DNA of 64,000 nt from Oasisia sp. SBJ-2009 (lineage: Eukaryota; Annelida; Polychaeta; Sabellida; Siboglinidae). Positions within the stretch are counted from its first letter, which is position 1, and the number at the start of each line of letters is the position of its first letter. The translations under genes and the position numbers were made by a program. Positions 55,501 to 64,000 of the stretch are shown here, piece after piece. The DNA lies in the NCBI GenBank assembly GCA_964017155.1, contig OZ024862.1:46833874-46897873 (forward strand). Direction: 5' to 3'. The notes under the pieces are model-generated. The model saw nothing but the letters and a program-made list of their open reading frames with translations. It searched no databases and was not told the DNA's origin.

Positions 55501-58500
55501 TTTCTTCAAAGAGCTCTTTTCTTCAAAGAGCTCGTTTCTTCAGAGAGTTTTTTTCTTCAAAGAGCTCTTTTCTTCAAAGAGCTCTTTTCTTCAGAGTTCT
55601 TTTTTTCAAAGAGCTTGTTTCTTCAAAGAACTCTTTTCTTCAAAGAGCTCTTTTCTTCAAAGCGCTTCTTCGTACTGACCTGACTGGTGTGTGCTGCAGC
55701 CTGCCATGTACGAGAGCGAGATGTCGGAGCGGTTGTCACAGCCGGGCGTCGCTGTAGGCCTGGCGTGGACAGTCATGGGTGGGGAGATCATGTTTGTGGA
55801 GGCAACGAAGATGGAGGGCGAGGGTAAACTCACCCTCACAGGGCAGCTGGGAGACGTGATGAAGGAGTCGGCCAGTCTCGCCCTTAACTGGGTGCGCAGT
55901 CACGCCCATCAGGTGGGTCAGACACAAATACAAAATAAAATGCTTTTATTTAAAGGGATACTCTAATCAATGAGAGATTCACACCATTTACTTACATCTT
56001 TGTAATATATTGGTTGTGCGTAGTATTTGTGCACAAAGATCGTTAATAAACAATTAATTATAGTATAATTGTACCAGAAACACTCCATGTTGGATTCAGG
56101 GTGCTGCCATCTTGAGACTTATGCGCCAGTGACGTAAACCGCTTATGTCACTGGCACGTTCGAACATCCTATGTCTGTCCAAGGGCATTTGATGTATACA
56201 GTATATTGTGGATTACTTACATCACAATCACAATTATTAGCGAAGATTCCGCCAATCCTTACCTTTTTCAACAATGCGCCAGTGACATAAACGATTTGGC
56301 TTACGTCACCGGCGCATAAGTCTCAAGATGACAGCGCCCTGAATGTAAGATAGCATGTTTTTAATACCATTAAACTATAACTAATTGTTTATTAACAATC
56401 CTTGTGCACAGTTACTAGGCATAACCAACATAGTATACATATGTAATTTAATACTGTGAACCTCTCACTGATTGGAGTATCCCTTTAAGGCAGAAGCCCA
56501 AACTCTGGTATATGTACAAATGTGCGTTAAAAATTTAAATGTCCATAAATTTACAATCTCCGTTGGTGAATTATTTCATAATTGCGATGTAGTCATATTA
56601 CTGAGGTGACTGTAATTGTGAGATGGACATGTCACAGAGGTGACCTTATTTGCCAGGTAGATTTTATACAGAGGTGACTGTAATTGCCATGTGACACTAA
56701 TTACTGGGTGATCACGTTACTGAGATGGCTGTCATTATGAGATGGCTGTTACCCAGTTTCGACTGAATTGATCAATGATTACACACATAATGTAGTTATA
56801 ACGCTCAGTTTTTCGTGTGCAGCTGGACATTGACACCCCCCACAGAGACCTGTTAGAGAACACGGACATTCACATCCACTTTCCCGCGGGCGCCGTCATG
56901 AAGGACGGACCGTCTGCGGGTGTCACCATCGTCACTGTCCTCGTGTCCCTGTTCACAGGCCGCTGTGTGCGCTCCGACACCGCGATGACCGGCGAAGTGA
57001 CACTGCGAGGACTTGTGCTGGCGGTGAGTGAGCTGTCACCAAAGCTTGTTGAAAGGGAGCTGGTGCATCATGGGAGTTAAACATGGAGGCAGCGCCTTCA
57101 TCCCCAAAGGAACCAATTGCATTTTGTCTCACTCCCACAACAAATAATCACTTCCGATTCCAGATCTCATTCAATCTCAGACATCTCGTCAATTTAGCAT
57201 CATTTTTCAGCAAAAAATTACAGCATGAATAATATCTTACAAATGTCATAAGAGTAATTTTTTACAAATGTTTGTTCCAGGACATGCTGTGTCGCAATAG
57301 TAATAAAAAATATTCATATATTTATCTGTTATCGGTATTTCTAGCAAATGGCAAAGTTTGACATAGGTCTCACACATAATTTTGATGGTGATGTAGGCAA
57401 ACTGTGTTGCCATAAGTTATCAGCCTGTCCCTGGCAGAACTTTTTCTCCTAGTAATGTGCCTTTTTCAGTGATCATAAGCTATTTTATTCGCAAATCTCG
57501 TAAAAAGTAGTACAGTGTTAAAAATTTGTTTGGTTTCGTAATAAAGAATACAACATAAGCAAAAGAAATTGGTTCCATCCGTGTATAATAAATTAATAGT
57601 AATGATAATAATAATATAGAATACAATAACTTTCTTACTTGTTTTAAAAAGTAAAGGTATAAGTTCTTATATAGCACAGTATCCGGTTCCCAGCACTTTT
57701 ATACTTTACTTCACTGGCAGATCTGTTCAATTAAACACCGTCTCAACTTCTCTGGGAATGCTACAATTAATGCGCGAAGGCTGCTCATACACATAACCAC
57801 CACTGTCTATAGCCAGGTACTCATTTATGCAGCTGAGTGAACTGGAGCAATATAGAATAAAAAAGTTGCCCAAGGTTTTAATACCGCAGCACAGGATTCG
57901 AAACTGGGTGCTCATAGTCGAGAGTCCGAAGCTCTACCCCTGAGCCACTGCGTTTTACATACAGTAACTGTTGGTCATTGCTTGAGGTTAATGATAACTT
58001 ACATATATACCTACCTACTTTTACTAATGATCACCATGCTTCCACATAACAACTCTCTTTTTCTATATCCCTGCTTTCTGACATTACATTGTGTTTCACA
58101 GATCGGAGGCGTGAAAGCGAAAGTGCTAGCAGCCCACCGTGCAGGAATCAGCCGAGTGATTCTGCCACGGAGGAACGAGAAAGACCTTCATGAAGTCCCC
58201 GCCAACATCAAGGTAAGTAGACGCCCACAACAAAGAAATGGTGCTTTTGGAGTACCCCCATGACATTTTTTTGTAAATGTGACACAATAAATTGTTGGGA
58301 AATGTATTTTCTCTAGAAAACTGAACGTGACTGGCCAGTCTAAATGTGATTAGTATTTTTTTAATCATCTGGTTTGTTTGCTTTCAAATCTAATTTGCTT
58401 TAAATGCGAATAATGTGAAATGTTTTAGTCATGTTTTAAATGTTTCTTAATATGTTTTCAAGGTTGTAAGTGATTAATAAAACACTTTTTGTAATGAAAC

Positions 58501-61500
58501 GCAGGCATAGAATTACATGACATAATTATGGTAACATAGTTAGTTAAAAATTGCATACATTACAAAAAGTTTAATATTTTCAAAGAACAGAGTTATTTTC
58601 AATGTATCATCCACTTATGGAAGCAGCTCTATATTTGTTTAAAACCAGCATATGTCTCTAAAGTTTTAGACTGTCAAGGTATTCCACTTATATATAGAGC
58701 TCTTCATTTTTTTATTCAGACCAGCAGATATATTCAGTGTATGTCAGTTATTAATGTTCCCTTAACCCTAGGAGTGTCGTCGGCCGAAAAATCGGCCGAC
58801 ACTGTCCCGCGGGCCGGCTGCGCTGGGCCGAATATTTGGCCCAACGTGTACACATGTTTTCACTAATTTATTCTGCGGAAAACATCACCGTAATCGGTGT
58901 ACTATTTGCATATATAAGCAGCTTTGCTATTGGCCCATTCGAATTTATTTTCGTATTCTCCCTGTATAACCGGCAACCAATTAAAACCGAGGATTCAAAA
59001 CGACCCCCCTTTCTCATCCTCATGGTTCATTTCGATCCGCCATTGTTGTTTCTCGATTCGCTCGTTTGTTTTACGTAATTTCGGTAGTTTTATTTAGTGT
59101 CAATACCGATAATGTCGGATAGTGGTTCTGACCGGGAAGACCTGTCGGATGCTAGCGATTTCGAAGGATTTAGCGAATCGGAAATTCCGGATATTGAAGA
59201 AGTTAGCGAACTCGACGAAGACAATGTCAGCGTCAGTTCAGTCAGTTCGCCGTCAAGCGACACTGACATGTCATTGGATTCATCTGAGGTAAATATGACT
59301 GAGTATCCATTTATTGAATGTTAGTTTTTATGTATGATATAATTATAATAATTCCATTGAGCCAGATTTAGTATTTCAAAACTTACAACGCCAGACTGCG
59401 TGATTTTCCTGTGGCTTTGAACAATGACATCTCAATTTGTTTATATCAGCCGGTCAGATCAAACTAATTATTTTCGACGAAATCAAAAGAAACACTACGT
59501 ATTTAGCTATCCCAATAATGCATTATTGACGATGATTGAACATTGATGATATATAGTATTCTACAAATGTCTTTATTCGAAGTTTTGAAAAAAAATCACA
59601 ACTTTGTTTTCACGATATCATATTGACTCAATTGACTGCTACAAGGAAAACATGTCCAGCACTTCTGTTATTTACTTACATATACTGCCTGCCTAATTAT
59701 GCTAATTTTCTAATTCGTGACATTGTTATAATTGCAGCATGAGCCTACACCTTCCACCAGCTCTGGAGTGACTGGACGTGGCAGAGGTGTTGGTCGTGGC
59801 AGATCTGTTGGGCGTGGCAGGGGTAGAAGATGCTGTTACACGTGCCCGGACTGCAGCGACACCAGGATGGAAGCGCATCAACGATGAGCCCAACTACGTT
59901 GCACCTCATCAGTTCTCCGTGCGAAATCCAGGGCCATGAGAGTTGCCACCCCGAAATTCTACTCCTGTCGACTACTTTCTTCTACTCTTCTCGCTGGCAA
60001 CAATCAGGTCCATGCTACAGATCACGAGGCTCTATGGTGAACGGTTCCTGGACAACATGGCGGACTGGATTGCGCCCCATCCGAGGTCCAGGTTTCGACG
60101 ATGGTCGATGGACGAGATCAACATGTCATCAATGAAGAAGTACCTCGGACTGTCGATCAACATGGGCCTGATAAGAAAGAAAAACGTGAAAGACTACTGG
60201 TCGACCAAGTACCCATCGCAATCTACTCCCTTCTTCAGAAGCGTCATGTCCTACAACAAGTTTATGCTGCTGTCCCGTCTTCTGCATGTTGGGGCTTTGG
60301 ACGCACCTGCACGCGGACAACAAAACTTTGATCCCTGGAGCAAAGTGCGTCCAGTACTCGATGCAGTGAACGGTTCGTTCAAGCGACATTTTGTTCCACC
60401 TCAGCATCTGTCGATCGACGAAAGTATGGTCGGAATGAAAAACCGTGTCGTGTTCCTGCAGTACTTGCCCAACAAACGCCACAGCCGCTTTGGAATCAAA
60501 AAGTTTGAGCTGTGTGATGCGACCACTGGGTATGTACTGCACATCGAACTGTATGCTGGGAAGGACTTTGCAGTGCAAAGTGAGCATGGCCAGGCCCACG
60601 CAGTGGTGATGACACTGTTGGAGAAAGCGAACCTCCTGAACAAGGGACATCATCTGTTCACTAACAACTTCTACACAAAGCCGACCCTCGCAAAGAAGCT
60701 AGATGGAAAGACAACGATGTTGACTGGAACAGTCAGAGGCAACTCAAGAGGTTTGCCTGAACTGCCAAGAAAGCTGAAGGTTGGCGAGGCGCAGTTCTTC
60801 CGCCAGGGAACTCTGCTTGCTGTGGCATTCCGGGAAAAAAAATCACAGACGAAGCCTGTCCTCATGCTGAGTACTGGCGAGCCTGCCGGCATGAAGCAGT
60901 ACAGGACGGCAGCTGGAAGGATGAAGACCAAGCCCCACTGTATTGCCGCGTACAACAAATACATGGGTGGAGTGGACATCAGCGACACGAAGGTGTACCA
61001 TGTGGCGGCTGAGTGGTCATCAAGCCGATATTGGAAGAAATTGTTTTTCAACTTCGTCGACCTCGCCCTGATGAACGCATACGAGCTGTACAAGCTGAAC
61101 ACCGACACATGTCTGAGTAAACATGACTTCCTGGCCACAATTGTGGAGAGCTTGTGTGTCGAAAAAGCGCCACAGGTCCCCTTGCCTTCTGTGGACCACA
61201 CCCTCGAACGTCTCCAAGGGAAACAGGAGCTCGACTGCATCCTGTGCTCCGACCGAGCTAGGGGCATCAGGAAACGCAGTTCCTACTAGTGTCCTGGCTG
61301 CAATGTCGGCGTACACAAACAGTGCTTCCACAAGCTGGAGCACAAGAGGAGGCATCCATGATGTCACCTGTTGACTGGACAGTTTTCTGCAAGAACAATC
61401 AAGTTTCCAATTTAGTAAAAGTGTTGCCTCGGACATTTTGTGGCATACCTTGATAACTACTGAACCGATTTTGATAATGTTTGCATTGCTGTAAAGCAGA

Positions 61501-62069
61501 TTGAGTAAGCTACACTTGCTTCTTTGAACTTTTTGACCTAGCTATAACAGATAATTATGTATTTGACTGCTGAAATGTCATAATGTTTTGCACATTTTTT
61601 TCTCATATTTTGAAGCAACGTTTGCATATGACATATCATTTGCCTGTATCTTTACTTATTTTGTTCATATAAAGCATTGTTTCAGCAACGTGTTGGTACC
61701 TTTTATATGTCTGTACGATCAATATTGTCGAAGACGCTCCTAGGGTTAAGGGAAGTAGCCCTCATTTGTCTTATTAAGACCAGTGTATATCTTCACTCTT
61801 CATATATTCTCTTGTAGAAGAAGCATTCCTTTCCCTTGTTATGACCAGCAGATATATTCACAATATTTGACTGTCATATGCTCCATTTCTTTCTGTTGTC
61901 CCATTAAAATCAGTTGATATCTTCACTGTATCTGACTGTTATATTCCTCTTGTAGAAGGAACTCTCCTTTGTTTTGGTGAGTCGTCTTGAAGATGTCCTT
62001 CATGCTGCTTTTGATGACGGCTTCCCCAAATTGTTGGCAGCAATGCCACTACTACCAAGCAAGATATGA
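42729..62069 (+). CDS. LONP2: Peroxisomal Lon protease homolog 2
   Basis: Seventeen exons join in phase to 852 codons plus stop: 42729-42835, 43990-44077, 44491-44686, 47521-47633, 48419-48571, 49901-50079, 50571-50669, 51312-51386, 51865-52050, 52269-52416, 52924-53003, 53443-53675, 54509-54771, 55700-55912, 56823-57023, 58102-58212 and 61956-62069. The length equals that of the vertebrate protein as I know it. The N-terminal substrate-binding domain starts [16 protein letters not shown]. The AAA+ part has Walker A GPPGVGKT (~376-383) and Walker B VFLLDEID (Asp443-Glu444). The protease part has Ser742 in KDGPSAG and Lys785 in GGVKAK, the Ser-Lys dyad. The protein ends Ser-Lys-Ile, a PTS1-type peroxisomal signal. 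Family role: ATP-dependent matrix protease that supports import and processing of beta-oxidation enzymes. The start ATG has A at -3 and G at +4. The gene looks intact. Confidence 0.95.
43559..43902. mobile_element. MITE copy 2 of the CCCAGCAAACAA family
   Basis: Ends CCCAGCAAACAA and TTGTTTGCTGGG, with AT on each side, inverted relative to 33519-33869. It lies in LONP2 intron 1 and ends 87 bp before exon 2. Confidence 0.85.
44715..46570. mobile_element. MITE copy 3, split by a LINE
   Basis: The left part (44715 to about 44809) and right part (about 46392-46570) align with consecutive segments of copies 1 and 2. The right terminus is lost. The left end lies 28 bp after the donor of LONP2 exon 3. 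Confidence 0.75.
44810..46391 (-). mobile_element. 5'-truncated CR1/Jockey-group LINE nested in the MITE
   Basis: The minus strand reads reverse transcriptase pieces in order: [29 protein letters not shown], then a TAA in place of the usual Ser, ILGPKLF, and [10 protein letters not shown] with the Asp pair, then [10 protein letters not shown] and [16 protein letters not shown]. Several frameshifts and stops break it. The 3' tail is an AATTGAATTC-type short repeat at about 44810-44825. It is a dead copy. Confidence 0.8.
47355..47520 (+). repeat. Four ~50-60 bp copies of the acceptor region of LONP2 exon 4
   Basis: Each copy has a TG-rich stretch, a CACAGATGACT-like acceptor and a GAAACC/GACTGTGAAA-like continuation (near 47392, 47434, 47472 and the true acceptor at 47520). 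They arose by local tandem duplication. Confidence 0.65.
47479..47502 (+). other. Possible 24-nt alternative microexon of LONP2
   Basis: It lies between CTCACAG and GTATGTG, is phase 1-1, and would add eight residues (DDLIETVK) before exon 4, which itself starts DDL. Including it keeps the frame (860 codons). It may be a real cassette or an unused duplicate of the exon 4 start. Confidence 0.35.
48591..49002. mobile_element. 412-bp hAT-like MITE
   Basis: Ends CAGGGTCCGTACG and GTACGGACCCTG, flanked by CAAACA on both sides (48585-48590 and 49003-49008). The interior repeats CTTGAAAAG-type words in inverted orientation. It starts 19 bp downstream of the LONP2 exon 5 donor. Confidence 0.75.
49450..49616 (+). 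pseudogene. LINE ORF2 C-terminal tail fragment
   Basis: The frame reads [18 protein letters not shown], then [18 protein letters not shown], and a TGA stop. This is the usual C-terminal GRP..W.D.V..DL....A.....WR..V block of non-LTR ORF2 proteins. Nothing upstream is preserved. It lies in LONP2 intron 5. Confidence 0.6.
50692..50900 (+). repeat. (ACACAGTC)n then (GCAC)n/(GC)n microsatellite
   Basis: About 16 units of an 8-bp word, followed by CACACA, GCAC and a run of GC that can form Z-DNA. It begins about 22 bp after the LONP2 exon 7 donor. Confidence 0.95.
52484..52561. repeat. (TA)n microsatellite
   Basis: About 75 nt of TA in the intron after the Walker B exon. Confidence 0.95.
55383..55668 (+). 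repeat. 17-bp minisatellite TTCTTCAAAGAGCTCTT
   Basis: About 17 units in LONP2 intron 13, many carrying GAGCTC. Diverged single units precede it from about 55130. The array stops 30 bp before the exon 14 acceptor. Because 17 is not a multiple of 3, all three plus-strand frames stay open by chance over much of it. Confidence 0.92.
55954..56484. mobile_element. 531-bp MITE with TTAA duplication
   Basis: Flanked by TTAA (55950-55953 and 56485-56488), with ends AGGGATACTC and GAGTATCCCT. The arms pair over ~230 bp, including the GCGCCAGTGACGTAAAC words. TTAA targets are used by piggyBac and Kolobok transposases. It lies in LONP2 intron 14. Confidence 0.85.
57655..57952 (-). mobile_element. tRNA-derived SINE
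   Basis: On the minus strand the head reads GCAGTGGCTCAGGGGTAGAG, containing A box TGGCTCAGGGG, and about 33 nt later B box GTTTCGAATCC. These are an RNA polymerase III promoter. The body (ATGAGTACCTGGCTATAGAC and on) matches 35430-35570. It lies in LONP2 intron 15. Confidence 0.75.
58766..61745 (+). mobile_element. Complete piggyBac element in the last LONP2 intron
   Basis: Flanked by TTAA (58762-58765 and 61746-61749), with ends CCCTAGGAGTGTCGTC and, in complement, CCCTAGGAGCGTCTTC. GC-rich inverted words (GTCGGCCG..CGGCCGAC) lie just inside the left end. The length is 2980 bp. It encodes a transposase in the same direction as LONP2. Confidence 0.93.
59112..61361 (+). pseudogene. piggyBac transposase, disabled
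   Basis: Exon 1 (59112-59288) codes for an acidic Ser/Asp/Glu-rich N-terminus, [13 protein letters not shown], usual in this family. A GTAAAT donor and an acceptor at 59737 join it to exon 2, with Gly-Arg repeats. A frameshift near 59830-59850 leads into the frame [17 protein letters not shown] at 59937-59939 then interrupts [12 protein letters not shown]. The DDE core follows: Asp at 60417-60419 (LSIDES), but Asn at 60663-60665 where the second catalytic Asp is expected (TNNFYT against the usual DNFYT). Asp residues are present in GGVDISD (60975-60986). A TAG at 61287-61289 cuts off the Cys/His-rich C-terminal finger ([13 protein letters not shown]), which continues in frame to 61361. These lesions point to a non-functional copy. 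Confidence 0.88.
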
Positions 62070-62153
62070 AGCACCTGCCAGCATCTGTGAAATCCAAGTT
62101 CATTGGTGTGAAGAAAAAATGCAGGACACTGTTTCATTGATGGCTAGGATTAA

Positions 62154-62159
62154 AATAAA
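62154..62159 (+). promoter_or_regulatory. LONP2 polyadenylation signal AATAAA
   Basis: The first AATAAA after the stop codon, 85 nt downstream of TGA 62067-62069. Confidence 0.7.
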
Positions 62160-62169
62160 AGAACCAATC

Positions 62170-63732
62170 TTCAGGCATGGATGAATCATGGTGTGTGCCA
62201 CACAAAGACAATTGACGCATTTTTGTAATGCAAAATCATATCGAAATATGGCTCCACAGTGACATTATTGTGGTTTATGCTAGCGCCACATAACCACACC
62301 TATACTAGCTTGCATGTCTGATTGTCATAATTATGATGCAGTATTCACTAACCGAACAATTGCAATGAAGTATTTATATGCATAATTGATCTGATACAAA
62401 AGTTTATGTAACTACAATTTTAATGTTACAATTATAATGGCTATATATATATATATATTACTGTATGTAAACATGTATGCATTAAGAAATTATCTTCAAA
62501 CAATGTTTCCATTCATAAAAAAGGAAAACAAAAGGAATGGCAGACCATAGCTATTACAATGTCAGAGATGGGGAGACATCTTGTTTCATGGCATGGATCT
62601 CAGCAACACAGGTGTTGATAGTTGTTCTACTCCATATTGGTAAGACATATTTATAAAAGTACAGGCAAATTTGCAGTGTTTTAAATTTAAACTTCCTTAT
62701 GGGAAAGTAATTAATCTCAGCTCACAAAATATCCCCAATATGAGACATGTTAATAGACTATCACCATCCCATTTACGCAGGCAAGTTTAAGAGTTATATA
62801 AAACCATTTATTAGGGTAGGCAGGTGCAGTACGGCCCATCAGGGGTAAGACGACCCCATAACATGTACATCTAGCTGGAAAAAGTTGTAGTTAATACATT
62901 GAAAAAACATTTTATGTGATTTAATCCAATGTTTTACAAAGCTTGTCTAACTCATTATATAGTGCAAACTACTAATGGAATTTGTGATATTCCAGTAGTG
63001 TTATTCAAATTCCATGTCGGACAATTAAATATGGCAGTAAGTATTTTACAAAGATGTTAAGACCTTTGCATGTGGGGTAACTTGGCTCCTTAAGATGTTT
63101 ATTAAATGATTATGTTAGAATAATTAAAACTATTAGTCTACGACGTAACTGTGCCCAGAATGTGATGAAATATTAGTAAGTATAACAGGTCCCACATGTA
63201 GTTTGCAAAATAAATTATTATAGGTGAACTCTAATTAAAATCTATCAACTTGAATAGCTTAATGTATCACTGTCCGTAAACATAAACTATTCCAGCAAAG
63301 TTTTTCATAGAAGTGACATTATTGCCTCTGGTGAAGAAGTGTCTTGGTTCATGGTAAGATCGTTTTTTTGCATATCTGTAGACTTACTACTACCCTAGGG
63401 GTAAGACATATTTGTCTAGTTCGCATCGTAGCTATTATTATTATTACTAGCATTCTTAGAGCGCCGTATCTCCGGGACCAGCCAGTTCATAGGCACAATA
63501 CAGCGTACATGGAATCATACATAGATTAAGAAAAGAAAATGTATATCTTGGTGAATTTGATAATATATTAAAATAAGGAATATTCTATATATATATATAT
63601 ATATATACATACGCTTCCGCTGAGGAATTGTCCTGTATGGCAGAATATTAATGTATTTTATTAATTATTATTTTATAACAAATGTATTACTTATTTGTAT
63701 GATTTATAGTTTATAATATATAATAATTCTGC
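62170..63732. other. AT-rich intergenic sequence, possible LINE 3' fragment near 63430
   Basis: No gene is supported. ATTATTATTATTACTAGC followed by AGAGCGCCGTATCTCC at about 63434-63480 resembles the 3' tail of the L2-type LINEs in this window. Confidence 0.4.
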
Positions 63733-63992
63733 TCTTATTCAATTTGTTATTTTGTTTAACTTTATCGTATATCTGAATTACTTAGTATATATATATATAT
63801 ATATATAATATTTTATATAAATATATACATGTATATATACTATGCAGTTTTTCCATTATATATATATATATATATATAATGGAAAAACTGTATCGTATAT
63901 ATATATACATGTATATATATATAATATTATATATATACACTAAGTAATTCAGATATACGATAAAGTTAAACAAAATAACAAATTGAATAAGA
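63733..63992. repeat. TA-centred palindrome of 260 bp
   Basis: The left arm TCTTATTCAATTTGTTATTT, continuing to TTACTTAGT, is mirrored by the right arm ending at 63992. A nested hairpin with TTTTCCATTATA lies at the TA centre near 63862. Confidence 0.9.
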
Positions 63993-64000
63993 ACATAATT

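Noticed and set aside
55358..55757. Plus-strand frames with repeated [21 protein letters not shown] words
   Set aside because: Produced by the 17-bp minisatellite, which stays open in several frames; it lies in an intron.
60129..61436. Minus-strand frames of up to 198 codons opposite the piggyBac transposase
   Set aside because: Antisense shadows of the transposase.

Overview
The window looks like a piece of an animal nuclear genome. It has intron-split genes with canonical GT/AG sites, non-LTR retrotransposons of several clades, DNA transposons, tRNA-derived SINEs and many microsatellites. A mollusc or another lophotrochozoan is my best guess from the transposon mix and gene style, but no marker here proves the phylum.

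Three host genes are supported. (1) On the + strand at 12356-20326 is an extracellular protein: a six-bladed YWTD (LDLR class B) propeller coded by six exons, then seven calcium-binding EGF exons of exactly 114 nt each, then an unrecognised Cys-rich C-terminal domain. (2) On the - strand at 28953-30848 is the large terminal exon of an F-box/leucine-rich-repeat (FBXL) protein. (3) On the + strand at 42729-62069 is a complete 17-exon gene for the peroxisomal Lon protease LONP2. It is 852 codons long with intact Walker A/B motifs and Ser-Lys dyad, and ends in a PTS1-type Ser-Lys-Ile.

Everything else is repeat-rich. Positions 1-12060 hold an R2-like reverse transcriptase fragment, an inverted-repeat element carrying a Ulp1-type (C48) protease, a 595-bp transposon inserted in inverted orientation into another copy of itself, a truncated L2-type LINE, a 2.5-kb imperfect palindrome and a short-period satellite. 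A near full-length L2-type LINE with an intact 1055-aa ORF sits antisense just behind the stop codon of the EGF gene. Between the FBXL gene and LONP2 lie a TA-flanked MITE, a SINE, a broken zinc-finger reading frame, and an array of repeats with palindromes centred on TGACGTCA.

A 2.9-kb transposon with iteron-like terminal repeats and an 8-bp target duplication ends only 38 bp upstream of the LONP2 start codon. The LONP2 introns carry three MITE families, one MITE split by a LINE, a LINE tail, a SINE, several minisatellites and, in the last intron, a whole piggyBac element with a disabled transposase. The host genes do not form an obvious pathway; the linking theme is how transposons and palindromes have moulded their exons, introns and promoters.
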